40,144 nucleotides of DNA from the NCBI GenBank assembly GCA_028723455.1, contig JAQYEW010000061.1, positions 1-40,144 on the forward strand, given 5' to 3'. The position numbers were made by a program, and so were the translations under genes. Of the stretch, positions 1 to 8,848 are shown piece by piece (the stretch's first letter is position 1; each line of letters starts with the position of its first letter). The notes beneath the pieces are model-generated. The model did no database searches. It saw nothing but the letters and a program-made list of their open reading frames with translations, and was not told where the DNA came from. This stretch comes from Prevotellaceae bacterium (GTDB lineage Bacteria > Bacteroidota > Bacteroidia > Bacteroidales > Bacteroidaceae).

Positions 1-197
1 CCCAAACAGGCTTCTGCCAGTTGGTCCTTTACATCTGCATTGGTGATATGATACGCTTCCCACAACTGCATATTGGAACTTGTGGGAGCAAGTGTTGCAA
101 GGCGAATTGCCTCCTTGACCTTTTCAGGATTGAGTTCTTTACTGGAATCGTACAAACGAACGGCACGCCTGAAATTGAGAATTGCTTCTAATGACAT
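1..197 (-). CDS. Nitroreductase family protein, N-terminal part (cut by window edge)
   Basis: Reading from the ATG at 197 the minus strand encodes about 65 residues with no stop before the window edge. The segment has the nitroreductase N-terminal signature: an early RRAVRLYD stretch, where the family binds the FMN phosphate, then LAPTSSNMQLWEAY, matching the family's APS/TSxNxQPW-like motif. Such enzymes are FMN-dependent NAD(P)H oxidoreductases of the cytoplasm; the substrate cannot be inferred from this fragment. The start is supported by a Bacteroidetes-type promoter just upstream (228-259). The gene is divergent from the MmcQ-like gene. The rest of the protein lies outside the window. 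Confidence 0.85.
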   Translation of the reverse strand, partial: MSLEAILNFRRAVRLYDSSKELNPEKVKEAIRLATLAPTSSNMQLWEAYHITNADVKDQLAEACL

Positions 198-227
198 CGA
201 AATAGTTTTGAATCTTTTTATATTATA

Positions 228-259
228 CAAACATAGAGAAAAAAATGCACACAAAACAA
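228..259 (-). promoter_or_regulatory. Promoter of the nitroreductase gene
   Basis: On the minus strand a TATGTTTG -7 box (228-235, fits TAnnTTTG) lies 21 bp downstream of a TTG -33 element (257-259). It sits about 30 bp upstream of the nitroreductase start. Confidence 0.55.
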
Positions 260-308
260 TTTTTTTGATCATTATACTCTAAAAATGCACTTTTATGTGA
301 TATTGGTA

Positions 309-338
309 TTGTCATAATGAATATATCTCGTATTTTTG
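309..338 (+). promoter_or_regulatory. Promoter of the MmcQ/YjbR gene; decides its start codon
   Basis: TTG (309-311) is followed after 19 bp by TATTTTTG (331-338), a match to the Bacteroidetes -33/-7 consensus. Transcription would begin near 345. The in-frame ATG at 317 lies inside the promoter and cannot be used, so translation must begin at the ATG at 359. Confidence 0.6.
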
Positions 339-358
339 CCTATAAAACAATATCCGTC

Positions 359-730
359 ATGAACGTAGAAGAAATAAGAGAACACACGATTTCGCTTCCA
401 GGAGTTACTGAAGACCAACCGTTTGGAGACGATATCATCACTTTCCGTATCGAAGGAAAAATCTTTCTCTGCCTTTGGCTTGGAGGAGGGAAGCACGATA
501 TGGCAGATTCTTTAGAACCCAGATTTGCCCTCAAACTTACTCCTGAGAGAAACGAAGAACTACGAGAACGTTTCGGAGGGGTTACTCCTGCCTGGCATTG
601 GAATAAAAAACACTGGAGTGATATATATTACGAAAAGATTGATGAGGACTTAATAAAATCTTGGATCAGAGAATCTTATCAGCTGGTATTATCCAAACTT
701 CCCAAAGTGATAAAACAGAAATACATCTAA
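359..730 (+). CDS. MmcQ/YjbR family protein
   Basis: A 123-residue protein, typical for the MmcQ/YjbR family (CyaY-like fold, suggested DNA-binding proteins of unknown role). Recognisable features are the opening MNVEEIREHTISLPGV, the GDDIITFRIEGKIF strand pair, LKLTPERNEELRERF, and WHWNKKHWSDIYY, close to the family's NKKHW motif. I chose the start at 359 and not the in-frame ATG at 317 because family members begin at this point and a promoter covers the upstream ATG. The SDR gene follows 18 bp downstream on the same strand, so the two are probably co-transcribed. The molecular function of the family is not established. Confidence 0.85.
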   Translation: MNVEEIREHTISLPGVTEDQPFGDDIITFRIEGKIFLCLWLGGGKHDMADSLEPRFALKLTPERNEELRERFGGVTPAWHWNKKHWSDIYYEKIDEDLIKSWIRESYQLVLSKLPKVIKQKYI

Positions 731-748
731 CTCAATGTTATAGAAGAA

Positions 749-1465
749 ATGTGTTTTCAGGACAAAATAGTTGTAGTAACAGGTGGGGCACAAGGTATAG
801 GACGCAGCATAGTCGAAACTTTTCGTAAGGCCGGAGCAAAGGTATGTATTATTGACATCATGCAATCTTCCGGAGATGATGATTATTTTCAAGGAGATTT
901 GTCTAAGCAGGAAACAATAGAGAAATTTGCAACCCATGTCTTAAATAAATATGGTCAGGTACATTATATCATCAATAACGCTCTTCCATTTTGTAAGGGA
1001 ATTGATGATTGCTCCTATGAGGAATTTCAGTATGCATTGAATGTGGGTGTAACAGCACCTTTTTATCTGGTGAAACTTCTAAAGGATCACTTAGGTATCG
1101 GAGCATCCATTGTGAATATTTCCTCGTCGCGCGATCGGCAAAGTATGCCGCAAACAGAAAGTTATACGGCAGCAAAAGGTGGAGTTTCAGCCCTCACACA
1201 CGCTTTAGCCATCAGTCTGAGAGGCAAGGCTCGTGTTAATTCCATCTCACCTGGTTGGATAGAAACCAAAGGTGTCAATTATGACGGCCCTGATGCCAAG
1301 CAGCAACCAGTAGGCCGTGTAGGCAGTCCTAAGGATATCGCCAACCTTGTTGCATTTCTTTGTTCTGATAAAGCAGACTTCATCACGGCTGAAAACATTT
1401 GTGTTGACGGGGGTATGACGCATCAGATGGTTTACCATGGCGAACATGGATGGAGTTTGGAATAG
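749..1465 (+). CDS. SDR family NAD(P)-dependent oxidoreductase
   Basis: A 238-residue classical short-chain dehydrogenase/reductase. The N-terminal Rossmann motif is TGGAQGIG (residues 11-18), followed by a C-terminal Asp on strand 2 (IIDI) that suggests NAD(H) preference. The NNA motif, catalytic Ser in NISSS (125-127) and the Tyr139-x3-Lys143 pair (SYTAAK) are intact, as is the PGW segment after the active site. The C-terminus (ENICVDGGMTHQM) is the usual SDR ending. The substrate cannot be predicted from sequence alone. It lies 18 bp behind the MmcQ-like gene and is followed by a promoter-bearing gap before the NlpE-like gene. Confidence 0.92.
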   Translation: MCFQDKIVVVTGGAQGIGRSIVETFRKAGAKVCIIDIMQSSGDDDYFQGDLSKQETIEKFATHVLNKYGQVHYIINNALPFCKGIDDCSYEEFQYALNVGVTAPFYLVKLLKDHLGIGASIVNISSSRDRQSMPQTESYTAAKGGVSALTHALAISLRGKARVNSISPGWIETKGVNYDGPDAKQQPVGRVGSPKDIANLVAFLCSDKADFITAENICVDGGMTHQMVYHGEHGWSLE

Positions 1466-1511
1466 ATAGACAAATCACGCCAATTTTCAATAATGATAAA
1501 ATAAAAAGTTG

Positions 1512-1519
1512 TATTTTTG
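1512..1519 (+). promoter_or_regulatory. Putative -7 box upstream of the NlpE-like lipoprotein gene
   Basis: TATTTTTG fits TAnnTTTG and lies about 75 bp upstream of the start codon at 1595. No perfect TTTG -33 box is visible at the right distance. Confidence 0.4.
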
Positions 1520-1594
1520 CAAAATGAAATAACATATAAGGCTTGCCTGAAACCACATTCGCAAAAATTTTATTTTACTAATTAAATTATAATT

Positions 1595-2029
1595 ATGAAA
1601 AAAAACATTCTATTCATCATCGCTGCAGCCGTTCTTTACAGCTGTGATTTCAAACGTTCTTCTGAATCTAATGTCAACGACGCTACAGGAACAGAACAGA
1701 CAGAAGACAGCATTGCACAAACATCATTCACCGGTACTTACTATGGCACTCTGCCCGCAGCAGATTGCGAGGGTATCAAAACAGAACTTGTCATCAATGC
1801 AGACAGCACATATAGTCTGACATCAGAATACTTGGGAAAACAGGGCGAACCGTTCCTTGAAAGTGGTGTATATCATCTTGTTAATAATAACTTGATTGAA
1901 CTTGTAACTCCCTCTTCCGGGGAGAAAACATATTATAAGATCAAGAATGACAGCACCATCCTGCTAACGAACAGTGCGGGCGAAGAGCCTGGTGCTGAGT
2001 TGCTCAATGAGTACATGCTGCGCAAATAA
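1595..2029 (+). CDS. NlpE-like N-terminal domain lipoprotein
   Basis: A 144-residue lipoprotein. The signal peptide MKKNILFIIAAAVLYSC ends at lipobox Cys17, followed by a Ser/Thr/Glu-rich linker. Residues from about 46 match the NlpE N-terminal domain: FTGTYYGTLPAADCEGIKT, then alternating strands ending in YKIKNDSTILLT. In E. coli NlpE this outer-membrane domain senses surface contact and envelope stress and carries a CxxC pair; here the first Cys is Ala (AADC), so that pair is absent. The protein probably faces the periplasm or cell surface. Its own upstream -7 box and a strong downstream hairpin suggest a single-gene transcript. Whether it signals is unknown. Confidence 0.8.
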   Translation: MKKNILFIIAAAVLYSCDFKRSSESNVNDATGTEQTEDSIAQTSFTGTYYGTLPAADCEGIKTELVINADSTYSLTSEYLGKQGEPFLESGVYHLVNNNLIELVTPSSGEKTYYKIKNDSTILLTNSAGEEPGAELLNEYMLRK

Positions 2030-2044
2030 TAATTAAGTGTCCCC

Positions 2045-2101
2045 AAAAAGGCTCTTCATAATGGTACTCTTTTCTCTACCTCTATGAAGAGCCTTTTTTT
2101 T
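2045..2101 (+). terminator. Rho-independent terminator after the NlpE-like gene
   Basis: The arms AAAGGCTCTTCATA (2047-2060) and TATGAAGAGCCTTT (2083-2096) form a long perfect stem, and the right arm runs into eight T residues. Confidence 0.85.
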
Positions 2102-2219
2102 GACCATTTGCTCAAGGAAAGGTCAGACGTAAAAGCATAAGGAGGGATTACTCTCTAAGTTCTTAGGATTATAGCTTCATCCACTTCTTCATTTGCCCAA
2201 ATTCCATTACATTTGCATC

Positions 2220-4448
2220 GTGAATAGAAAGAGACTTATATTTGGAACGTGGATGTTAGCGATGCTCATGGTATTGCTGGCCTCGTGCAGTGTACAACGA
2301 TATGTGCCCGAAGGAGAATATCTGTTAGAATCCGTTCAAATAAAAAGCCTGGACAAGAAGCTGGAAAAAGCACAATTTCTGGGATATATCCAACAACATC
2401 CCAACAGTCGATGGTTCAATGTCCTTCCTGTTCCCATGATGCCTTATATGCTCAGCGGAGTAGACACTACGCGCCGCTACAATCGTTTCATGCACAAGAT
2501 TGGCCAGCCGCCAGTCATTTACAACGCCCATAAAGCAGAACAGACCCGTTTAGATATTGAAGCTGCGGTGCGAAATATGGGTTATCTGAAAGCTGAAGTT
2601 GATTTGGCACAGAAAAGCAAAGGAAAGAAAACAAAGATTACCTATGAAATTCACGCTGGAGAACGTTTCCATGTGGGTATGCTTAATCGCTATGTTGCTA
2701 ACGACACTATTGCACAGATTCTAACAACAAACGACAAAAACAGCCCGATGAAGTTGGGCATGCCCTTTGATGTCAACCAACTGGACCAAGAGCGGTCGCG
2801 TGTCAGCAATTTATTACGAAATCATGGTTACTATCGTTTTAACAAGGATAATATCCACTTTAAAGTTGATACCACGGGAGGGTCCCAGAACGTTCGTCTG
2901 GCGGAATGGATCGAAACGCAGGGGCAGCGCACCTATCGTGTAGGCAACGTAAACTATCTTACCGATTCCCTCTTCGGACACAGCTCTGTAAGGTTAAACG
3001 CTTTAAAAGCAAAGACGCACCTGATAAGTGATTCGTTGCTCCGCGAACGCGATATTCAAAACACATATAGTGCCTTGAGCGCTATGGGAGCCATTATGAG
3101 CAGCAACATCCAGTTGACACCAACCCCACAGGATTCTACCGTCATGGATGCAACAGTGGTTGTTTCCACGGTCAAACCACACAGCTTTGCCTTCGAGATA
3201 GAAGGCACGAACAGTGCCGGTGACCTCGGTGCTGCCGTCAGTTTGGGCTATCAGAATCGTAACCTCATGCGTGGATCTGAATTGCTCAACATGAAAATAC
3301 GTGGTGCCTACGAAGCTATCCATGGACTCAGTGGTTACGAAGACCAAGACTACATCGAATATGGTGCAGAAGCATCATTGACTTTTCCAGACCTGAAAGT
3401 ACCTTTCCTTTCACGTAATGTGCGCCGCCGAATGGTTGGTACAAGCGAAGTAAGTTTAATGTACGGCAGCCAAGACCGTCCAGAATTCCACCGACGTGTT
3501 GTAACAGGCGCATGGCGCTACCGTTGGCATACCGACGGACGTCGACGCCAGCATCGTATTGACCTTATGGACTTGAACTACGTTTTCATGCCTTGGATTT
3601 CAAACACTTTTCGAAAAGATTATCTTGAGAATGAATCGTCACGTAATGCCGTCCTACGATATAACTATGAAAACCTGTTCATCATGAAATTTGGCTATCA
3701 GATGAATCTAAGTAACCAGTCTCTTTCCTCTTCCACTGGCAGCTATGGCACAAACGCGTGGAGCCTTCGCCTTAACATGGAATGTGCCGGTAACCTGCTT
3801 TATGGCATTACAAACATCTTCCGAACAGCCAAGAATAGCGATGGCTACTATAGTGTCTTCAATATCGCCTATGCCCAATACGCCAAAGGAGATCTTGATT
3901 TCACGAAGAGTTTTGCACTTAATTCGGACAACTCATTAGCCATACATATAGGTCTTGGCTTGGCTTATCCCTATGGGAACAGTACTGTTTTACCTTACGA
4001 GAAAAGATACTTCAGCGGAGGAGCGAATAGCGTACGCGGATGGAGTGTGCGTGAATTAGGGCCAGGTACCTTTCGCGGTAGCGACGGACGTGTCGACTTT
4101 ATTCGCCAGACAGGAGACATCAAACTTGATATGAATCTTGAATACCGCACGCATCTGTTTTGGCTCGTTGACGGAGCCGCTTTCATCGACGCGGGTAATA
4201 TATGGACTCTACGTAACTATGTCGAACAGCCTGGAGGTCAATTTCGATTCAATCGCTTTTGGCGAGAGATTGCCGTTGCCTACGGATTAGGTATTCGGCT
4301 AAATTTCAATTATTTCATCCTTCGTCTGGATGGAGGTATGAAAGCGGTGAACCCCGCTTTCACTGACTCGAAACGCCACTACCCTATCATTCATCCTAAT
4401 TTCAAGCGCGACTTCGCCCTCCATTTTGCTGTTGGGCTACCATTCTAA
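2220..4448 (+). CDS. tamL: TamL-type Omp85 family outer membrane lipoprotein
   Basis: About 742 residues. A basic n-region (NRKR) and hydrophobic core end in the lipobox LLASC; the mature protein starts CSVQRYVPEGEYLLESV, typical of TamL, the lipidated TamA homologue of Bacteroidetes. POTRA-like repeats follow, then a 16-strand-type Omp85 barrel with the L6 motif GGANSVRGW (codons near 4018-4044) and a terminal Phe as in barrel signals. It should sit in the outer membrane and assist insertion or export of surface proteins. No tamB is adjacent. The start is uncertain: TTG at 2193, GTG at 2220 and ATG at 2253 are all in frame. I chose 2220 because it gives a complete lipoprotein signal. TAnnTTTG boxes at 2208-2215 and 2237-2244 overlap this region and leave the transcript start open. 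Confidence 0.85.
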   Translation: MNRKRLIFGTWMLAMLMVLLASCSVQRYVPEGEYLLESVQIKSLDKKLEKAQFLGYIQQHPNSRWFNVLPVPMMPYMLSGVDTTRRYNRFMHKIGQPPVIYNAHKAEQTRLDIEAAVRNMGYLKAEVDLAQKSKGKKTKITYEIHAGERFHVGMLNRYVANDTIAQILTTNDKNSPMKLGMPFDVNQLDQERSRVSNLLRNHGYYRFNKDNIHFKVDTTGGSQNVRLAEWIETQGQRTYRVGNVNYLTDSLFGHSSVRLNALKAKTHLISDSLLRERDIQNTYSALSAMGAIMSSNIQLTPTPQDSTVMDATVVVSTVKPHSFAFEIEGTNSAGDLGAAVSLGYQNRNLMRGSELLNMKIRGAYEAIHGLSGYEDQDYIEYGAEASLTFPDLKVPFLSRNVRRRMVGTSEVSLMYGSQDRPEFHRRVVTGAWRYRWHTDGRRRQHRIDLMDLNYVFMPWISNTFRKDYLENESSRNAVLRYNYENLFIMKFGYQMNLSNQSLSSSTGSYGTNAWSLRLNMECAGNLLYGITNIFRTAKNSDGYYSVFNIAYAQYAKGDLDFTKSFALNSDNSLAIHIGLGLAYPYGNSTVLPYEKRYFSGGANSVRGWSVRELGPGTFRGSDGRVDFIRQTGDIKLDMNLEYRTHLFWLVDGAAFIDAGNIWTLRNYVEQPGGQFRFNRFWREIAVAYGLGIRLNFNYFILRLDGGMKAVNPAFTDSKRHYPIIHPNFKRDFALHFAVGLPF

Positions 4449-4473
4449 CCCCAAGCTTTAGCGTCTGAAAGAA

Positions 4474-5892
4474 CTATCTTCGTTTTAGTAAGACAACATT
4501 TTCCACGTGCTGAGTGTGCGGAAACATGTCTACAGGCTGGATTCGCATTACACGATATTGAGCATCTAACAGCTGGAGGTCACGGGCTTGAGTCGCAGGA
4601 TTGCAACTCACATAGACAATACGATCTGGATTTGCAAAAAGGATTGCATTTACCACATCGGCATGCATTCCAGCACGAGGGGGGTCTGTTACGATGACAT
4701 CGGGACGTCCGTGCTGCTCGATGAACTCCTGACTCAGAACGTCTTTCATGTCTCCAGCATAAAACAATGTGTTCTCGATTCCATTCAGTCGGCTATTTAC
4801 CTTTGCATCCTCAATGGCCTCAGGAACGTACTCAATACCTATCACCTGACGAGCCTGCCGGGCCAAGAAATTGGCAATAGTACCCGTACCGGTATAGAGG
4901 TCATATACAAGTTCCTGACCGGTAAGCTGTGCAAAATCACGAGCCACACAGTAAAGCTCATACGCCTGTTCCGTGTTCGTTTGATAAAAACTTTTTGGAC
5001 CTACCTTGAAACGAAGATTTTCCATTTCGAGGAAGATAGCCTCTGTGCCATAGAATTTATGCACTTCCAAATCGCCAAAAGTGTCATTCAATTTCCTATT
5101 GTCTACCCATAACAACGAGCTGATTTCCGGATGATTATCATGCAAGTATTGCATCAATGCCTGAGACTGCTTTTCCCCTTCCGCATTTTCAATGCAAAAT
5201 TGAATCAGAACCATCAGTTCTCCCGAATTGGAGAGACGGAGCATAACGCCACGCAATAGTCCCGTGTGCTCACGAGCATCATAGAAACTAAGACCATGAG
5301 CGTAGGCATAATCACGGATATTGTTGCGAATGGCATTATTTACCGGAGGCATCAAATGACAGTGCTCAATAGGTAAGATTTTATCGAATGCCCCACCTGC
5401 ATGAAAACCAATACTCTCGCTATGTTCAAAGTGTACATCACTTTGTATCTGCTCCTTTGTCAACCAACGCTTATTGGCACAACCAAACTCCAATTTGTTG
5501 CGGTATTCAAAAATCTGCTTGCTGCCTAAAATAGGAGTACATGCCGGCAACTCAACTTTCCCAATACGCGTCAACGCATCCATCACCTGCTTCTGCTTCC
5601 AGAAGAGTTGTCGGTCATAGCTTAAACATTGCCATTTGCAACCACCACATATACCAAAATGCTCACAAACAACCTCTACGCGGTCCTTACTGAACTCATG
5701 GAAATGCACAGCTTCAGCTTCCGCATAACTATGCTTTTTCTTAGTCAATTGCAAATCCACGACATCCCCCGGCACTACATAAGGGGCAAAAACGACAAGG
5801 TCTTCTACACGCGCCAAAGACTTCCCTTCGGCCACTAAATCTGAAATAAATACTTTTTCTAAAAGTGGCAGTTGTTTCCGTTTCCTACTCAT
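4474..5892 (-). CDS. rlmD: 23S rRNA (uracil-C5)-methyltransferase, RlmD/RumA type
   Basis: A 472-residue RNA m5U methyltransferase. An N-terminal TRAM domain (about residues 8-65) is followed by iron-sulfur ligands Cys76, Cys82 and Cys85 (CEHFGICGGCKWQ), with a likely fourth in IEHCHL. The SAM motif YDLYTGTGTIANF, the VTDPPRAGMH loop and the catalytic Cys in YVSCNPATQARDL are intact. RlmD-family enzymes methylate U1939 of 23S rRNA using SAM; exact site choice among RlmC, RlmD and TrmA relatives cannot be proven here, but length and cluster favour RlmD. The gene is convergent with the tamL-type gene, with 25 bp between the ends and no obvious hairpin. Confidence 0.92.
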   Translation of the reverse strand: MSRKRKQLPLLEKVFISDLVAEGKSLARVEDLVVFAPYVVPGDVVDLQLTKKKHSYAEAEAVHFHEFSKDRVEVVCEHFGICGGCKWQCLSYDRQLFWKQKQVMDALTRIGKVELPACTPILGSKQIFEYRNKLEFGCANKRWLTKEQIQSDVHFEHSESIGFHAGGAFDKILPIEHCHLMPPVNNAIRNNIRDYAYAHGLSFYDAREHTGLLRGVMLRLSNSGELMVLIQFCIENAEGEKQSQALMQYLHDNHPEISSLLWVDNRKLNDTFGDLEVHKFYGTEAIFLEMENLRFKVGPKSFYQTNTEQAYELYCVARDFAQLTGQELVYDLYTGTGTIANFLARQARQVIGIEYVPEAIEDAKVNSRLNGIENTLFYAGDMKDVLSQEFIEQHGRPDVIVTDPPRAGMHADVVNAILFANPDRIVYVSCNPATQARDLQLLDAQYRVMRIQPVDMFPHTQHVENVVLLKRR

Positions 5893-5973
5893 ATTAAACT
5901 TAATTATTCCGCAAAATTAAACAAAAGATTAGAAAATATTGTCTAGTAATGTTCGTATTTCAGAAAAATGATC

Positions 5974-5981
5974 TAATTTTG
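5974..5981 (+). promoter_or_regulatory. Putative -7 box for ppdK
   Basis: TAATTTTG fits TAnnTTTG and lies about 50 bp upstream of the ppdK start. The -33 region holds only weak TTCG/TTTC candidates. Confidence 0.45.
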
Positions 5982-6030
5982 TATCTGCATGGACCAATAA
6001 CCTAATACCATATCATTATTCATCATAAAA

Positions 6031-8751
6031 ATGGACAAAAAAAGAGTTTACACTTTTGGAAATGGGCAAGCAGAAGGCAGTGCCCAGATGCGCGAAGTGC
6101 TGGGTGGCAAGGGTGCTAACCTGGCTGAAATGAACCTTATCGGTGTGCCAGTACCTCCTGGTTTCACTATTACTACCGACACTTGTAACGAATACTACGA
6201 GGTTGGTCAGGATAAGATTATTGAGTTACTACAGAATGAGGTGGAGGCTGCTGTTGCCCATACAGAATCGCTTATGAACAGTAAGTTTGGCGACGTTCAG
6301 AACCCTCTCTTGCTAAGCGTTCGCTCTGGTGCACGTGCATCTATGCCTGGTATGATGGATACCATCCTTAACTTAGGCCTGAACGATGAGGTAGCGGAAG
6401 GTATGGTTGCCAAAACGGGCAACCCCCATTTTGTTTACGACAGCTACCGTCGTTTTGTACAGATGTATGGCGACGTTGTGCTCGGCATGAAGCCTGTGAA
6501 CAAAGAAGACATTGATCCTTTTGAAGCTATCATTGAAGAAGTAAAAAAAGAGCAAGGCGTAGAACTGGACAAGGAACTGAGCGTTGAGTCGCTGAAGAAT
6601 TTGGTTGCCCTCTTCAAGAAAGCCATTAAGGAACAGACAGGCAAGGATTTCCCCAACGATCCTATGGAACAGTTGTGGGGTGCCATCTGCGCCGTATTCC
6701 GCAGTTGGATGAACGAGCGTGCCATCCTGTATCGTAAAATGGAAAGCATCCCCGACGAATGGGGTACCGCTGTTAGCGTAATGGCCATGGTATTCGGCAA
6801 CATGGGCGACACCAGTGCTACGGGTGTATGCTTCAGCCGCGATGCTGGTAACGGTGAGAACGTATTCAATGGCGAGTACCTCATCAACGCTCAGGGCGAG
6901 GACGTTGTGGCCGGTATCCGCACACCTCAGCAGATTACCAAGTTGGGAAGCCAACGTTGGGCAGAGCGTGCAGGCATCAGCGAGGCTGAACGTGCTGCGA
7001 AATACCCCTCAATGGAGGAGGCTATGCCCGAGCTTTACGCTCAGCTGGACGCTTTGCAGGACAAACTGGAGAAGCATTACCGTGACATGCAGGACATGGA
7101 GTTTACCGTTCAAGAAGGCAAGCTCTGGTTCTTGCAGACACGTAACGGCAAGCGTACCGGAACTGCCATGGTGAAGATTGCCATGGATTTGGTTCGCGAG
7201 GGCCTTATTGATGAGAAGACTGCCCTGTTGCGTTGTGAGCCTCAGAAACTGGACGAACTGTTGCACCCCGTATTTGACAAGAAGGCATTGGTCAAGGCCA
7301 AGGTTATCACCCAGGGACTCCCTGCATCTCCAGGTGCGGCATGCGGTCAGATCGTGTTCCATGCAGATGATGCCCAAGAATGGAGTGCAAACGGCCATAA
7401 GGTAATCATGGTTCGTATTGAAACCAGCCCCGAAGACCTTGCTGGTATGGCAAGTGCAGAGGGTATCCTGACTGCACGCGGTGGTATGACCAGCCACGCT
7501 GCCGTTGTTGCTCGTGGTATGGGTAAGTGCTGCGTAAGTGGCGCAGGTGCCATCAACGTAAATTACAAGAACAAAACTGTAGAAATTGAGGGTATCGTGT
7601 ACAAGGAAGGCGACTATCTGTCGTTGAACGGCACTACCGGTCAGGTGTATGCTGGCGAGGTTGCTACCAAGGCAGCAGAGCTGAGTGGCGACTTCAGAGC
7701 GCTGATGGACCTCTGCGACAAGTACACCAAGATGGAGATTCGTACCAACGCGGATACTCCCAAAGATGCCGAGATTGCACGTCAGTTTGGCGCCAAGGGT
7801 ATCGGCCTTACACGTACCGAACATATGTTCTTCGAGAACCAGAAGATTGTTGCCATGCGCGAAATGATTCTTAGCGAAACCGTTGAGGGTCGTGAAAAAG
7901 CATTGGCTAAGCTGCTCCCCTATCAGAAGGAAGACTTCTACGGCATCATGAAGGCTATGGATGGCTTACACGTGAACATCCGTCTGCTTGATCCTCCCTT
8001 GCATGAGTTCGTTCCCCATGATTTGGAGGGCCAGAAGGTAATGGCCGAACAAATGGGTGTAAGCGTTGAGAAGATTCAACGTCGTGTTGAGTCTCTGAGT
8101 GAGAATAACCCCATGCTTGGCCACCGTGGCTGCCGCTTGGGTATCACCTTCCCAGAGATTACCGCCATGCAGACACGTGCCATTTTGGGTGCTGCTTGTC
8201 AGTTGAAGAAGGAAGGTTATGACCCTCACCCTGAAATCATGGTTCCCCTGGTAGGTATCCTTTATGAGTTGAAGCAACAGAAGGAAGTTATCAAGCGTAC
8301 TGCAGAGGAAGTGTTCGAAGCAGAAGGTATCCGTATCGACTTTGAGATTGGTACCATGATAGAAACTCCTCGTGCGGCTCTTACTGCAAACAAGATTGCT
8401 ACGGAGGCCGAATATTTCAGCTTTGGCACCAACGACTTGACTCAAATGACCTTCGGTTACAGCCGTGACGACATCGCAAGTTTCCTTCCCATGTATCTTG
8501 AAAAGAAGATTCTGAAGGTAGATCCTTTCCAAGTACTGGATGAAAGAGGTGTTGGCCAGCTTATCAAGATAGCTGTTGAGAAGGGTCGTGAAATTCGTCC
8601 CGAGATTCGAACAGGTATCTGCGGTGAGCATGGTGGTGAACCCACGTCAGTGAAGTTCTGTGCCTCCTTGGGAATGAACTACGCCTCTTGTTCTCCTTTC
8701 CGAGTGCCTATCGCACGTCTTGCCGCGGCGCAGGCAGCCGTCGAGGAATAA
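6031..8751 (+). CDS. ppdK: Pyruvate, phosphate dikinase
   Basis: A 906-residue PPDK that interconverts pyruvate, ATP and phosphate with PEP, AMP and pyrophosphate; many anaerobes use it glycolytically. The N-terminal ATP-grasp half starts with FGNGQAEGS and GGKGANLAEMNLIGVPVPPGF. The swivelling phospho-His domain holds GGMTSHAAVVARGMG with catalytic His near residue 489. The C-terminal TIM-barrel has TRTEHMFF, GHRGCRLG, EIMVPLVG, FGTNDLTQM and the catalytic Cys region GICGEHGGEP. All motifs are intact. Codon use is strongly biased (many GGT, CGT and AAG codons), as in highly expressed genes. It has its own upstream -7 box and a downstream hairpin, so it is probably monocistronic. Confidence 0.98.
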   Translation: MDKKRVYTFGNGQAEGSAQMREVLGGKGANLAEMNLIGVPVPPGFTITTDTCNEYYEVGQDKIIELLQNEVEAAVAHTESLMNSKFGDVQNPLLLSVRSGARASMPGMMDTILNLGLNDEVAEGMVAKTGNPHFVYDSYRRFVQMYGDVVLGMKPVNKEDIDPFEAIIEEVKKEQGVELDKELSVESLKNLVALFKKAIKEQTGKDFPNDPMEQLWGAICAVFRSWMNERAILYRKMESIPDEWGTAVSVMAMVFGNMGDTSATGVCFSRDAGNGENVFNGEYLINAQGEDVVAGIRTPQQITKLGSQRWAERAGISEAERAAKYPSMEEAMPELYAQLDALQDKLEKHYRDMQDMEFTVQEGKLWFLQTRNGKRTGTAMVKIAMDLVREGLIDEKTALLRCEPQKLDELLHPVFDKKALVKAKVITQGLPASPGAACGQIVFHADDAQEWSANGHKVIMVRIETSPEDLAGMASAEGILTARGGMTSHAAVVARGMGKCCVSGAGAINVNYKNKTVEIEGIVYKEGDYLSLNGTTGQVYAGEVATKAAELSGDFRALMDLCDKYTKMEIRTNADTPKDAEIARQFGAKGIGLTRTEHMFFENQKIVAMREMILSETVEGREKALAKLLPYQKEDFYGIMKAMDGLHVNIRLLDPPLHEFVPHDLEGQKVMAEQMGVSVEKIQRRVESLSENNPMLGHRGCRLGITFPEITAMQTRAILGAACQLKKEGYDPHPEIMVPLVGILYELKQQKEVIKRTAEEVFEAEGIRIDFEIGTMIETPRAALTANKIATEAEYFSFGTNDLTQMTFGYSRDDIASFLPMYLEKKILKVDPFQVLDERGVGQLIKIAVEKGREIRPEIRTGICGEHGGEPTSVKFCASLGMNYASCSPFRVPIARLAAAQAAVEE

Positions 8752-8779
8752 TTGAAATATGTTTATAATCAGTTAAATA

Positions 8780-8818
8780 CAAGACAAGGACTTGGCAACA
8801 GGTTCTTGTCTTGGTTTT
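8780..8818 (+). terminator. Terminator after ppdK
   Basis: CAAGACAAGGA (8780-8790) pairs with TTCTTGTCTTG (8803-8813), and the stem is followed by GTTTTG. Confidence 0.7.
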
Positions 8819-8848
8819 GTCGGATGAGCCTTAATATAGATATTGTAA

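Noticed and set aside
7009..7824. A 271-codon minus-strand frame within ppdK
   Set aside because: Entirely inside the strongly conserved ppdK; the composition is a mirror of its codon use.
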